The notes below the pieces were generated by a model. That model did no database searches, had not been told where the DNA came from, and was given only the letters and a program-made list of their open reading frames with translations. A DNA stretch of 64,000 nt from Neoceratodus forsteri. Its lineage: Eukaryota; Chordata; Ceratodontiformes; Ceratodontidae. How positions within the stretch are numbered: the first letter of the stretch is position 1; each line of letters opens with the position of its first letter. This document shows, one piece after another, positions 11,425 through 24,768 of the stretch. Location of the stretch: assembly GCA_016271365.2 (NCBI GenBank), contig CM057451.1, positions 372,765,501 through 372,829,500 of the forward strand. Reading direction: 5' to 3'. Position numbers and translations under genes: made by a program.

Positions 11425-11927
11425 CAGAACAGACCCCTGAAGCACCGAGCTGGTCATAATCCCTTCTCCTGAGTGAACTCCATTTACCACAACCCTCTGT
11501 CGCTTATCCCCTAACCAATTTCTTACCCAGTTTACCACCTTTGGACCCACTCCTAAGCTATCCAGCTTACTTACTAGTCTCCTATGTGGAATGGTGTTGA
11601 AAGCCTTATTGAAATCTAGGCAGGGCATGTCCAACGCTCTACCTTGATCTAATTAATTCCTTTGTCACCCAGTCAAAGAAATCTATCAGATTCCTTTGAC
11701 ATGACCGCCACCTGCAAAACCATGTTGCCTCAGGTCTTGTAAACCAATGGATTCAAGATATTCCATAATCTTTTCCTTCAGCAGCGATTCCATTGACTTT
11801 CCCAGCACCGAGGACAGACTGACTAGCCTATAATTGCAAGCATCCTCCCTGCTACCACTTTTGTGAAGTGGAACTACATCTGTCCTCCTCCAGTTCTATG
11901 CAACCACTCCTGTTTCCAGTGAGCTGT
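11425..11927 (-). pseudogene. CR1-A LINE, middle part of reverse transcriptase
   Basis: The minus-strand frame reads CLDFNKAFNTIPHRRL (motif A), LGVGPKVVNWVRNWL and VLQGSVLGP (motif B, decayed), which are CR1 hallmarks. It continues the frame interrupted by SINE copy 1 and E1 on the left and by the fold-back element on the right. Two stops are seen. Confidence 0.85.
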
Positions 11928-12056
11928 TTAAGATCAAATGCACATATTTTATAAAAAGCTTGAATTCACGTCCCTGTGTCAAGATTAGTGTTTCCTGAAA
12001 ATATCATGCTGTTTGGTTTTGTGGTTTTCTTTAAATCAATATCCGTTAATGTACTC

Positions 12057-13242
12057 TATAGACGTCCTCTGTCTGGATTTCAGTAAGGCGTTCGATTCGG
12101 TAGCCCATAATCGCCTAACAACAAAGCTGGGGGTGATGGGGTGGGGGGGAGGCAGTTGTTGAGGTGGGTGGAAAACTAGCTTCTGGGGCCAATACAGAGA
12201 GTGGTGGTTGGTGGGATAGTCTCCTCCCCCAGAAGGGTCGTCAGTGGGGTCCCCCAAGGTTCGGTCCTGGGTCCACTCCTGTTTAATTCCTATGTCTAGG
12301 ACATATGGAGGGGTGTTAGGAGTAGGCTGAGTCTCTTTGCGGATGACTCAAAACTGGGAGCGCTGGCGGACAGGCAGGAGGGGAGAGAGGCCCTCCAGGG
12401 GGATCTGGATACCCTGGGGGGGTGGGTAAGGAAATGGGGGTTGAAGTCCAATGCAGGGAAATGTAGGGTGCTGCATCTGGGGGTTAGAAACCTGGGCCAT
12501 GCATACGCCCTGGGGAGGACCACACTGCAAGTCACATTGGGCGAGAGGGACCTGTGCGTAGTGGTGGACAGCAAAATGAACAACACTGAGAATTATCTAA
12601 GAGCTGCAGCAAAAGCAAACAGGATACTGGGCAGCATAACCAGGGGGATTACCTCCAAGAGGAGGGAGGTGATCCTCCCTCTGTATAATGCTCTGGTTAG
12701 GCCGCATCTTTAGTACTGTGTGCAGTTCTGGAGACCCCATCTTAAGAGGGACATAGTGTTGCTGAAGAGGGTCCAGAGGAGGGTGACAAGGATGATTCAG
12801 GGCATGGAGGGTAGGCCCTATGAGGAGAGACTGGAAGAACTCAATCTGTGCGCACTGAAGGAGAGGAGGGATGGGGGGGGATATGATAGAGATTTTCAAG
12901 TATGTAAGGGGATAAATAAGGGCAGAGCCAGGGAAGTGTTCAGGCTTAAGAAGGGGGGACTACCAGGAGCCACGAGTGGAAGCTGGGGAGGAGGGAGTAC
13001 AGAAACACTTCTTCACTGAGAGGGTGGTGGAACTATGGAACGCACTGCTCAGGAGTCTGGTGGAAAAGAACACAATGGAAGGATTCAAGAAGGGTTGGGA
13101 CAGGTACAGAGGAAAACTGAAGCCAGGGAAGGCCACCTCTGTGGCTGGGGGGGGGGTGGAGGAGTGAGCTCCCAGTAGAGAGCTAGCTTCCGAGCAGACA
13201 CGACAGACGGTGGGGCCTATCCTGCTGGCTTTTACTATGATT
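12057..13242 (+). mobile_element. CR1-F LINE fragment inside FB1
   Basis: This 5'-truncated CR1 starts at LDFSKAFDSVAHN-like text (12066 on). It runs through ALVRPHL, QFWRPHLKRDI, RRVTRMIQGM and YEERLEELN. Its 3' end is TACTATGATTCTCT, close to the ATTCTATG-type end known for amniote CR1. The opposite FB1 arm gives the empty site, AATGTGCTCTGCAGTAACTG. CR1-F lies exactly between AATGTACTCT and GCAGTAACTG. Frameshifts are present. Confidence 0.85.
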
Positions 13243-13552
13243 CTCTGCAGTAACTGAAAACAGAGAATAGTGAAGATATCAGTGAGCGATGGCATCACTT
13301 TTGTCTAGCCTGCTGCTTCAGCAATAAAGTCTCTGATTAACTGAAGAAGATGTCGCAGTTCCCAGTCAAATAAATTTTGCTTTTATGTCAGATTGACAAA
13401 CATGTGTCTGCCACACACTGCTTTTTCAGGAACACGTAGTGTATGAATTCATAAAATTCAGTTCTTTGAGTATTTCTGTGTGAAAATACATAATGTATGT
13501 GTATAACTAGAAAATCCTATATGGCATCCTGATGCCACTGTCTCCTGCCTCT

Positions 13553-14890
13553 CAGTTGAGGCTGCTGCACCCTGCTTCCCTCTGTCCCTCACTCCCACAG
13601 TAAGGGCCAAGGCACTCTGTTGCCCTCTGTTCCCATCTCCATAGACAGGACTGCTGTACTATGTTAGACCCTAGAGTCCCAGGGCCTCTGCCTCCACAGT
13701 TGGAGCTTCTACACCATGCTGCCACAAGCCACCAAAGGTGGGGCTTTTGCTGCACCCTGCTACCCACTTCCATTGCCACAAATGGGCAGGGCCACTAAAC
13801 CATGTGCATCCCATCTCATCTCACAGTCAGGGCTGCTGTACCCTGATGCCCCACTGTGTCCTGCACCACAGTCAAGGCTTCTGCACCATGCTGTCCTCTG
13901 CCCCCTGTCACCACTGTGCCCTGCTGCACCATAGAGCCTCTTGCCTCCACAGTTAGGGTTGCTGCACTATGCTGCTCCCTGCCACCAGAGTCGGATCCTT
14001 TGGTACACTACCCAAACTGCTCAAAAGAAAAAGAAAAATAAACTTTCATCTTGTGCTATGGGGTGGGGGACAGAAGGTAGCAGGTGCAGCATCCCTGACT
14101 GTTCAGGCAGGAGAGGCATCAGGGTACAGCAGCTCAAACTGTGGGACAGGGTGCAGCAAACACACCTGTTTAGGACAAGGGACACGGGCAGCAGGGTTTA
14201 GCAAAGGATCCAACTCTGGTGGCAGGGGGCAAAAGGGGGGAAACTGCCCCAACTGTGGTGGCAGGGGAAAGGATGTAGCACATGATGTGCCTAGTCTTAT
14301 GGCAAGTGGCAGCATGGAGCAGCAGCCCTAACTGAGGATGCACGGGGCTCTAGGGCACAGCAGCCTTGACTGTGTAGACAGGCACAGGGTGAAGCAGCCT
14401 TGGATGTGGCGGCAGAGACAGAACAGCATATCATCTTGACCATGTAGCAGGACACAGGGGGGCATCAGGGTGTGGCAGTCCTGACTGTGGGACAGGGTGT
14501 GTGTGGTGCAGCAGTCTTGCCCATTTCGGGCAAAGGAAGTGGGTAGCAGGTGCAGTAAATACCCCACCTCTGATAGCCTGGGGCAGCATTGTGCAACAGC
14601 CCCAACTGTGAAGGCAGGGGACCTGGGACTCTAAAGCTTAGCAGAGCAAAGCAGCCCCAACTCTGGAGACAGGAACAGGGGGCGACAGGGTGCACTGGGG
14701 ACAGAGGGAAGCAGGGTGCAGCAGCCTCAACTCTTTGTGCATGAGGCAGCAGGGTGCAGCAGCCCTGTCTGTGTGGAGAAGACAGTGGGCGGCGGGGTGC
14801 AGCAACCTCAAATGTGGGCAGGAGATAGGGGCGTGGGGCAGGGGGAAGCAGAGAGCTGCTGCTTCAACTGTTGGGCAGGAGACAGGGGCA
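13553..14890. repeat. Inverted GC-rich minisatellite in FB1 centre
   Basis: A loose repeat of about 55-60 bp with core CAGTTAGGGCTGCTGCACCCTGC and CCTCTGTCCC fills the left half. After about 14040 the same repeat runs in reverse complement (GGGTGCAGCAGCC, GGGGACAGAGGG). The switch lies near AAAAGAAAAAGAAAAATAAAC. The many overlapping short frames here are by-products of the repeat. Confidence 0.7.
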
Positions 14891-15626
14891 TCAGGATGCC
14901 ATATAGTATTTCTAGCTATACATACACTATTTATTTTCACACAGAAACCTTCAAAGAACTGAATTTTATGAGTACATGTTCCTGAAATAGTGTGGCAAAC
15001 ACAGGTTTGTCAATCTGACATAAAAACAAAATTGTTCTCACATGAACCTATTTATGGAGGTTACATCAAAAACACACTGCTTCTACTTCTATGAATTAGC
15101 AAAATTTAGATTTATTTTATATTCATTAAACAACCCTGTGTCATATAGCCAGAACAGAATGCAGAATTTTGATGACAAAGAACGGACAGCTGTGATATAG
15201 ACAAGGTGATTTCTCACATTCATTCATACCACTTCAGTTCAGCACTGAACCCTAAATGATCAACTTTTTAAGAGAACAGAATGATTAATGTATCTAAACA
15301 CAAACTAGATGGGTTAGTAACAAACTGAGTGAAAACAATTAGCTCAAGAGACTGTTCTGACTGGGAACTGCAACAGCTTCTTCAGTCAATCAGGGACTTA
15401 ATTGCTGAAGCAGCAGGCTAGACAAAAATGATGTCATTGCTCACTGATAGAGACAGAAAAATCTTCACTGTTTCTACACTGTTTTCAGTTACTGCAGAGC
15501 ACATTAATAGATGTTGATTTAAAGAAAATCACAAAACCAAACAGCGGGATATTTTCAGGAAACACCGATCATGACACAGGGATGTGAATTCAATCTTTAT
15601 ATGAAATGTGTGCGTTTAATCTTTAA

Positions 15627-16565
15627 ACAGGACTGTCAGAGGTGCAGCCAGTACCTCCCTGAGCTCTCTTATTACCTTTGGAAGCACCCTGTCTGGCCCC
15701 ACTGCTTTGTCCACCTCCAGGACTCTCTCATTACAAAAAAGTACTAGTGTCTGCCTCCCTCCCTCCAAAGCTTCTGGTACTTTTTTATGGCCCCTTCCCT
15801 TCTCTTTCCTATGTGAACAATGAACAAAAGTATTTGTTCAGGATGTCTGCCTTTTCATGGTTCCCATCTGCACAGTCCTCTCCTTCCCTTTTAACTTTAC
15901 AATCCTACTCCTGGTCTTCCTCCTTTAACTTACATACCTAAAAAAATGTCTTGTACCCTTCCTTGGCCATTTTCTCTTCAGTTTCCGTCTTTGTGCTCCT
16001 TACTGTTTTCCCTGCTTCCTTCCGTTTTTCCTGATACACCTCCATATCCTCTCCCTGCTTCATCTCCATATACCTTCTGAATGCTACCGTTTTAGTCGTT
16101 ACCTTTTTAGCCACCTCTTGAGAGTCACAGCGGTCACTTTTTCCTCTTGCTTTTGCTCACTTCTTTGATGCAGTGGTGTGTTGCCTTTACTATGCTCCCT
16201 TTTACGCCCACTGTTCCTCCATCCCACCCAGGCCACCTCCCTCCGTCAGGTCATCCTCGAGGTATTCACCCATCTTTATAAGATCTGCCCACCTGATATC
16301 CAGGATCTCATCCTTGTGTGGTTCAATTCCACAGCTGTCATTACACTGAACCACACCGTATGATGATCACAGGTCCCCAGGTGGCCTCCCACCTTGATAT
16401 CTGTAACATCGTCCCTGTTAGGCAGTACCAGGTCCAGTACTGCCACACCACAAGTGAGTTCGCTGACTAGCTGGCTGAAGAACAGCTGCTGCACAGAGTC
16501 CAGAATGTGCCTGCTTCTAGCCAAAGCCACCAATGGGAGGCTCCCATCTACATCCTGCAGGGTCC
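15627..16565 (-). pseudogene. CR1-A LINE, endonuclease to RT start
   Basis: The minus-strand text includes VVALARSRHILDSVQQ-like sequence, then VLDLVLPNRDDV, VGGHLGTCDHHTVWF and ELNHTRMRSW. This matches the end of the CR1 apurinic-type endonuclease, whose LDLVLTN and G-x-SDH motifs are usual; here the SDH step reads CDH. The text near 15640-15730 is the RT N-terminal KAVGPD region. It is the 5'-most piece of CR1-A in the window. Confidence 0.75.
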
Positions 16566-16839
16566 CTGTATAAAAAAAAGGGTGTAGGGTCCTTATATAT
16601 AAAAAAAAAAAAAGGCATGGCTGTAGCAATCCATCCTTTAGTTTGTGGTGACTGTTAGCATGGCATGTAGCAGCAGCATGCTTTCTGTGATTTGGAATGG
16701 CTGGAGTCTGTAATCGGGAGCGGCGTGGATTGCCAGGTCAGGAGCAGCATGGAGGGACTGGCATCTGAAGGGAGAGCTGGTGCATCAAGGAACATGACCA
16801 TTTGGGTAAGACACAGGGAAGGAATTCTTAGGCTGTAGG
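16566..16839. other. Unassigned DNA
   Basis: No gene is seen. An A-rich tract lies near 16603-16614. The stretch may be part of repeat X upstream of its recognisable segment. Confidence 0.3.
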
Positions 16840-17084
16840 TTACAATTTTTAAATTCAAAAGAAGCCAAGCATTCATCACCTCAAATTACAAGGACACCAG
16901 GAGTCAAAATTCATTTTATTATTAAAAAGATGCTTGCAGGGGAGGCGTAGCCAGGAGCTGAGCTAAAAACAGCCTTTCAGCACAGCTCTTCAGACAGACG
17001 CAGAAAATCGAATAACACCTTTTTTTTTTTTAATAAACAATAACTTTCATACAACTATCATTAAACTTTAGGCAATGGCAATCA

Positions 17085-17908
17085 GCAGCAATGGTCAGAG
17101 GGAACAAAGTAAGAACGAATGTGGATGGAGCACGACTGAAGGAGTCTAAAGTGAGAGGTAACAAAGAACTCCATCGGGGTATGGAAGAGCAAGCAGGACC
17201 ACAGCCGACAAATGCTGCCCTACTGAAAGCCATACAAAGTTTAGATCGCAAACTTGAGAATTACAGTAACGAACTGAAGCCGGTCAACATTAAGGTTGGA
17301 CTTCTGGCTAATGAAATGCAGGGCGCGATGAAAAATGCAGACAAGGCCCTTGAGGTCGCTTCAGAACTCACAAAGGAGAATGGCCTACTACGGAGGCACC
17401 TGAAAAAAATTGAAAAACACAGTCCGCGCTACCCATATTTGTGTACTCAGCCTCCTGGAGCACACTGAAGAAGAAACCCGTATACTTTTCTCAACAGAAT
17501 GGCTTAAGGAACTTCTACAATTGCAAATGGACTTTCAGATTCTTATAGCATACCGGATTATACCACGTGGCTGTCGCCTGCAAGCAAGTGACAGAGGATC
17601 CAGCACCACGTACAGTAATGGTGGAGCTGCGAACATCTACTGAGCAGACACTATTTTACAACAGGCCAAAACCCTGAGTCTGCTCACTTACTTGGCAAGA
17701 ACATACGGTACATTTCTTCCCTGACTTAAGCTACACCACAAGGATGTGGCGCAAAAGCTTTAACAGGGTGCAGGCACGCCTCCGGAACCTGGGGGTACAT
17801 CATGTTCTTTTAATGCCAGCTAGTCTACGGATTGTCTATGGCGGTAAGACCTACCAATTCTCCGATGTGTCAGAGGCGGCTAAACTCCTTGAAAAGATAG
17901 AAAAATAA
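17085..17908 (+). pseudogene. L1-C ORF1 RNA-binding protein
   Basis: L1 ORF1p coats its RNA as a trimer and acts as a chaperone. The N-terminal part has a heptad-like coiled coil (LLKAIQSLDRKLENYSNELK, then LLANEMQGAMKNADKALEV). The centre holds a frameshifted PAPRTVMVELRTS block, matching the RRM region. The C-terminal domain reads FPDLSYTTRMWRKSF, NRVQARLRNLGVHHVLLMPA and FSDVSEAAKLLEKI. At least two frameshifts and a stop break it. Confidence 0.75.
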
Positions 17909-17981
17909 TTCGTAGCCTGAGAGGAAACTTTAGACTCTGATGGGGACTAAAATGTTGGGCAGAATTGAAAGTATTATTGTA

Positions 17982-19613
<1,632 letters not shown>

Positions 19614-20434
19614 TAGGTTTCATGGGACAGTTAGGGAGTTAAGAGTAGGACGGTTTATATGTTTGGATCTCTTACTAAAAATCACCCCAGACAATGCATA
19701 TTGATTTTAAAAGTACTGTGTGAGGATTACTGTTTAAATGGGGCCAGATACAAACTATAAGATGGTGCACATAGTAATTGCCTTCCTTTTTGTCTCTGTC
19801 CCTACTCCCAGGGTTCCACATGCTCATTACAGTCCTGCTGACTGATCTCATGTCTGCCCAATATGACCTTATGATGGTTTGTTCACTCAGTTTAACTCCA
19901 TGCTGGTAGAGATAGCTATCTTACAGTAATAATAAGCACGGTTACAGTTATTGTTCTAATAGCTAGATGGTTGATAGTCGCCATCATTTTGTCTGATGAT
20001 GTGCAGGAGGGTTTAAAGCTGTTAATTACTAAAAAGATGTTATGAGGGTGGGATGATTAGCCCGTATAGAGGGTACACATTGTGATTTAAACATTTCTGT
20101 TATCCCTGCTCATGGCTACATTTGGCTGATGTTGGAATAATATAAATCTCAGATTAGTAATATAAAAAATGTGTATTAATGGTAACTTAAAATTTGGGAT
20201 ACTATGCAAACCCTCCACGGTAAGTAACATGGAACAGGGGTGCTTACACTGTGCTACTGTAAAAATGTTGAGCCTTATTTGTGAAGGTATTAACTGTATA
20301 TGTCTGCCTGTTGGGACTAATGTGTAATGCTCTAATACAAAATCCAATAAAATAAAAGTTACAAAAAAAAAAGATGCACGCAGACATAATGCCAGACACG
20401 TTTCAGATCTTGATGGATCCTTTATCAAAGGCTG

Positions 20435-20472
<38 letters not shown>

Positions 20473-20989
20473 GACCACCACTTAAATACATTTGAAATAT
20501 ATGATATTACGATGTCGAAACACAGTTTAAATTCAATGGTTGAAAACCACTGTATTCAGCATTGCTGACAAACCAACCACAGAAACCTCAGTGCAATCAC
20601 AATAAGTACAAAACTGAAATATTTATATAATCTTAATGGAATCCAAGTTCTCAATCCTATGTTTCATTAAACAAATTATAATGTCTTTATTTATATTGCA
20701 CTTGATCACTTGTCTCCAAAGTTTTTTTTTTTTTGGGGGGAGGTATGATAAGGAAGGTGAAAGGAAAGGTGATAAGGAAGGGAAGGTATTATAAAACATT
20801 TTTATAACAGCATTTGTGGCTTATTACAGGAAACAGCATATTTCAATTTATTTTATTTTCTTTAAGTAAGGTCTGATATCAAGTACTGCATTTAAATCCT
20901 GGCATTTTATTCACTTCTAGCCTCAAGCTGCCACCCTAGACATACAATTCAGAACATACCAAAAGGGCAGTTTTTGAGGGCTAGGAGAA

Positions 20990-21500
20990 ACTGCAGTACA
21001 TAAGACCAGATGGAATCGAGCATGGATGACTTGGCCAACAGATTTAGAGAAAGAGGGTACGGACAACAAACAATACAAAAAGCAAGAACTTATGCCAGTG
21101 AGCAAAGCAGAGAAGTCTTGTTATAGAAGCAAATCAGAGAAGATAGATAAAGGGTTTAATTTTGTAACCACTTTATCTGTGAAAGCTACACATCTAGAAA
21201 CGATTCTGAAACAACACTGGCCAGTGATACAGGAGTTAACACAACAACCTCTGAAAATGGCTTACAGAAGTGCCAGAACTTCAAAGGATACATTGGTTCA
21301 CACAGCCACTATGTAGAACCCAAGCCACCAAATACCTGGCTGAATAAAGATGTGAGATGGGGCATGCAATGTAAAAGATGCATGTACTGTAAAGATGCTC
21401 TTAACAGTAGAGATATCGCTAGTGTAAATGCGTCAAAAAAGTTCAAACCTCAGCAATTAATGACTTTTGACAACTGGCATTATCTGTTTGGCTACATGTT
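20990..21500 (+). pseudogene. Penelope-like element RT/linker fragment
   Basis: Frames in this core read DDLANRFRERGYGQQTIQKA, then FVTTLSVKATHLETILKQHW and RTSKDTLVHT. After a frameshift comes a cysteine motif, WGMQCKRCMYCKDALNSRDI. The order matches the RT C-terminus and CxxC linker that precede the GIY-YIG nuclease of Penelope-like elements (family patterns R-L-x-x-RGY, HW, R-N-L-x-D-x-LVH and C-x2-C-x-YC). No GIY-YIG domain follows. Stops are present. Confidence 0.65.
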
Positions 21501-21762
21501 CATGTTCCTCATTTTTCAGTTCCAGGCTACTGAAAACATATTGCCACCAGCAAGAGGGGATAACTATAAACATTTTGTCTGAAATAGAAAGAGTTTTTGG
21601 ATAATTATGTTAGGAGCGAATAAAAAGCCACGATTAAATGCAGGACTCAATATCAGACCTTACTAAAAGAAAAGAAAAGAAAATACATTTAAAGATGCTG
21701 TTTTTCCTGCAATAAGCCAAAAATGCTCTTAATAAAATGTTTTTACACAAAATGTTTTATAA

Positions 21763-22299
21763 GGGGCCGGTCCAGTGGCGCGGAGGATTGAGGCACTGGA
21801 CACCACACCTTGCGCCACACCGGTGACCCGGGTTCGGAAATGGACTCTGTTGCTTGGGGGTCAGTCGGGGGAAGAAAGGATTGAGCATCGTTGGACAGCT
21901 CTCCCTCCTCGGGGATGGGGGACCAGCTCTGTGCACTGTAGACTGACACCCAGCGGTGGCTGGGTGTCAGCACAGGCACACAGCCACGCACAGGAAGGGC
22001 CACATCCAGGGCGCTAGGCTGTTTGCACGGATGTGGGCTCGGGAGGGAACTGAGGAAAAAGCCAAGAGCCGACAGGACTCATGATGGCCTGGTGCGTTCT
22101 TCCACGATGCTGCCCCAACATCCGGATTTGTGCTGGGTGGGGGGGAGTAAGCCAGTGCTCCTTACCCTGACCGGGGGGGGGGATCCACAGAGGTCAGCGG
22201 AGCGGAGGATGACCGGAGCCGGAGGCAGACCCTCCAAGGGAGGGGCGGTGCCACCTGTTGGCTCTGCAGAGGAGGTAGAAACTGTAAATGAAGGAAAAC
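21763..22299 (+). mobile_element. tRNA-like SINE, copy 2
   Basis: The 13 bp duplication AAATGTTTTATAA (21750-21762 and 22300-22312) brackets it. The head reads GGTCCAGTGGCGCGGAGG, then CACTGGACACCACACCTTG and GGTGACCCGGGTTCGGAAAT, nearly identical to copy 1. The body has CTCCCTCCTCGGGGATGGGG and a short inverted step, TGACACCCAGC / GCTGGGTGTCA. It lies in the right arm of FB2, and the other arm supplies the empty site. Confidence 0.9.
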
Positions 22300-22519
22300 A
22301 AATGTTTTATAATACTTTCCCTTCCTTATCACCTTTCATCTCCCCACTCTCCCAAACTTTGGAGACAAGAGATCAAATGCAATATAAATAAATTACAATT
22401 TATTTAATGAAGCATAGGATTGAGAACTTTGATTCCTTTACGATTATGTAAATATTTCAGTTTTGAGCATATTGTAATTGCACTGAGGTTTCTGTGGTTG
22501 GTCTGTCACTTTTGTGTGA

Positions 22520-22985
22520 AACAAATAAAGAAAACAAAGCAGAGTGAAAAACCACTATGGTTCTCAAAAGAGGTGGCAGGGAAGGTTAAGGAGAAAAAGG
22601 CTGCATTCAAAAATTATAAGAAATCACAGAAGGAGCATGACAGAGAACTGTATCAATTAAAGCAGAAAGAAGTGGGGAGGGCAGTCAGAATAGCAAAGGC
22701 CCAAACTGAGGAAAAAATAGTCAACTCAGTTAAGAAGGGGGATAAAACCTTTTATACATACATTAAGGAGCATAAAAAGGTTCAGGGAGGAATAGTGAAG
22801 ATTAATAAAGGAGAGAGGAGGTGGGCAGAGGGAGACAGTGAAAAGGCAGAGATACTGAATTAATACTATTGCTCACTATTCACAAAAGAAGATGAGGAGG
22901 AGTTACCTATACCAGACAACAGAAGCGCTATGGGTAGTGGGGTTGACACCAGTCCATTTACAGAAAAAGAGAGTCTTGAAAGAAA
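22520..22985 (+). pseudogene. CR1-B LINE, segment upstream of RT
   Basis: The plus frame encodes KPLWFSKEVAGKVKEKKAAF, AKAQTEEKIVNSVKKGDKTFY and YIKEHKKVQGGI. This Lys-rich linker lies between endonuclease and reverse transcriptase in CR1. It ends at the left end of E2 in ...GAGAGTCTTGAAAGAAA and continues at 29041 with the frame of KVDKAVGPD-like text. Confidence 0.8.
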
Positions 22986-23462
22986 GTACAGTTACGCAAG
23001 AACTTACCGTAACAGTAGATTTTCGAGAACAGCTCTTGCAGCAGGTTACACCATTAAGACTGAAGCCGGCAGGCGCCAGGACCTCACAGAAATTTTCTAG
23101 CTAGCAGAATTCAGCGGGGACCGCCTCCGACGTTGGTCCCACCCCCAGTGTCAGGCGCAGTACATATGGAGGCGGTCCCCCATAATCCTCAGTTCTTCCG
23201 CCGGAGACTCCCAGCCGCTGGATGACGTCAGAAGAGGAGACCGAGGATCCGCCATCAAATGGCAAACAAAGAGGCTGTAAAGGCCTTATCCTAGGAGAAG
23301 GATGTTGTGACTATAACCTACCTCCAACGGGGATTGTGGGAGGGGAAAGTACCTGCTGCAAGAGCTGTTCTCGAATATCTACTGTTATGGTAAGTTCTTA
23401 CGTAACTGTACTATCTTACTTCGAGAAACAGCTCTTGCAGCAGTTTACACCATTAGGACTGA
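22986..23462. repeat. E2 terminal hairpin and internal complementary region
   Basis: Arms 22986-23046 and 23351-23411 are inverted copies of about 61 bp. The right arm ends CGTAACTGTAC. One base later comes ATCTTACTTCGAG, the exact complement of the right terminus CTCGAAGTAAGAT at 29028-29040. The internal region thus reads as the complement of a right-end/left-end circle junction with one extra base. GTAAGTTCTTA on one arm and TAAGAACTTAC-like text on the other resemble splice donors. Confidence 0.85.
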
Positions 23463-23522
23463 TTCCCAAGCAACACTGGAAATCACACACCATCAGGAGG
23501 AGGAAAGGTAAAAATCCTCAAA

Positions 23523-24726
23523 TTACATCGAGCCTAGGACAGAAGTCCCTGAAGGACTGCTAGACCAAACCCTGCTCTTCACCTCGATGCAATGTCCAGG
23601 CTGTAATGCCTGATGAATGTGTGTACGGAGCTCCAAGTAGCTGCAGCACAAATAGCTGAAGTGGATACGTTCTTTGAAGCCGCAAAAGAGGTAGCCACCC
23701 CTCTGGTGGAATGGCCCCTTAACCATGCTCAGTAAGGGTTTGTTGCGCTTCTGGTAACAGAACGTAATGCACTGAATGAGCCATCTGGACATCGACTGTT
23801 CTGAAACAGGAGCTCCCATCATCCTGTGGGCAAAAGAGACGAAAAGTTGGTCCGATTTTCGGTGGTGTTTGGTTCTGGTCAGGTAGTATCTGAGACACCT
23901 ATGCACATCTAGAGTGTGCAGAAAGGCTTCTCCTCGATTAGAGTATTTCGGGGAAATACACTGGTAGATCAATGCCCTGATTAAGGGTGAAAGCTGACAC
24001 CACCTTAGGCAGAAATTTAGGATTAGTCCTTAGGGATACCCTGTCTTGGTGGAAAACCAAATAAGGTGCTTTGCACATAAGTGCGTGTAGTTCAGAAATT
24101 CTTCTAGATGAAGTAGCGGCAACTAAAAATAACGTTTTTCCAAGAGAGAAAATGTAGCTCGTAATCCGTGGCTGTTTCAAAAGGTGGCAGCGTGAGCTGT
24201 TCCAAGACAAAGGGTAGATCCCATGGTGGGATTGGATCCTTAATCGGGGGCCTAAGGTGGAGGACGCCCCTCAGGAAGGCACGTGTCGTGTCCAATTAAG
24301 CTATAGTGCGTTGGCCTATAGAGACGTGATAGGCTGAAATGGCACAGAGGTGTATCTTAATCAAGGAGTAAGCCAAACCAGAGTGGAAAAGGGACAGCAG
24401 GTAATCCAATACCAGCTTCTCTGGGCAGTCCAAAGGCGATAAACCGCGCACTTGAACCCATAAGCAAAACTTGCACCACTTCATGGCGTAGGTCGTGTGG
24501 GTAGTCGATTTCCTGGCGACATTGAGAATGTCTGCACCTCTTGCGAGACCCCGTGTTGCATCATGGCTATGTCTCTAGGAGCCAAGCATGCAGATTCAGG
24601 GAACGTAGGTCCGGATGGACCAAAGAACCTGCCTCCTGAGACAGCAAATGGGAGCTGATTGGTATAGACACTGGAGGTTCTCAGGATAGCCGATCCAAGA
24701 GAGGGAACCAGATCTGTCTGGGCCAA
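23523..24726 (-). pseudogene. E2 tyrosine recombinase
   Basis: In order from the N-terminus: LIKIHLCAISAYHVS (SAM-like region), RAFLRGVLHLRPP, FLVAATSSRRISELHAL with the box I Arg, APYLVFHQDRVSLRTNP, LFVSFAHRMMG, a frameshifted GHSTRG step near 23705, and RHYSLDIASR with the catalytic Tyr near 23610. All canonical residues can be found but in different frames. The protein should integrate the circular DNA copy. The reading direction and neighbours match E1 and E3. Confidence 0.85.
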
Positions 24727-24768
24727 AAGGACGCGATCAGTATAAGCGTCGCTTGCTCCTGCAAAGTT

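Larger units (their letters stand above)
11932..15622. mobile_element. Fold-back element FB1 with TTAA ends
   Basis: Long inverted arms bracket a GC-rich centre. The left outer arm contains TTGAATTCACGTCCCTGTGTCA, CCTGAAAATATC and GTTTGGTTTTGTGGTTTTC. The right arm near 15505-15596 is its reverse complement with few changes. The inner left arm resumes at 13243 after an inserted CR1 and is mirrored near 14885-15495. TTAA lies directly outside both ends (11928-11931 and 15623-15626), and the flanks are CR1-A text on both sides. No transposase is visible, so it would be non-autonomous. A piggyBac-type origin is possible from TTAA alone. Confidence 0.75.
20564..22509. mobile_element. Inverted-repeat element FB2 with Penelope-like core
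   Basis: The left arm (20564-20922) and right arm (21610-21762 plus 22300-22509) are inverted copies of about 360 bp. Matching landmarks are GACCAACCACAGAAACCTCA, GTTCTCAATCCTATG, GTCTCCAAAGTTT, GGTGATAAGGAAGGGAA and AAGGTCTGATAT. SINE copy 2 sits in the right arm. The core encodes a Penelope-like fragment. No target duplication was resolved. Confidence 0.7.

Noticed and set aside
13553..14890. Dense overlapping open frames suggesting small genes
   Set aside because: They come from a GC-rich minisatellite read in several frames and on both strands, with no domain.
20441..20466. The poly(T) run in repeat X as an L1 tail on the minus strand
   Set aside because: Repeat X copy B has a short T run at the same place, so this is a local expansion within X.
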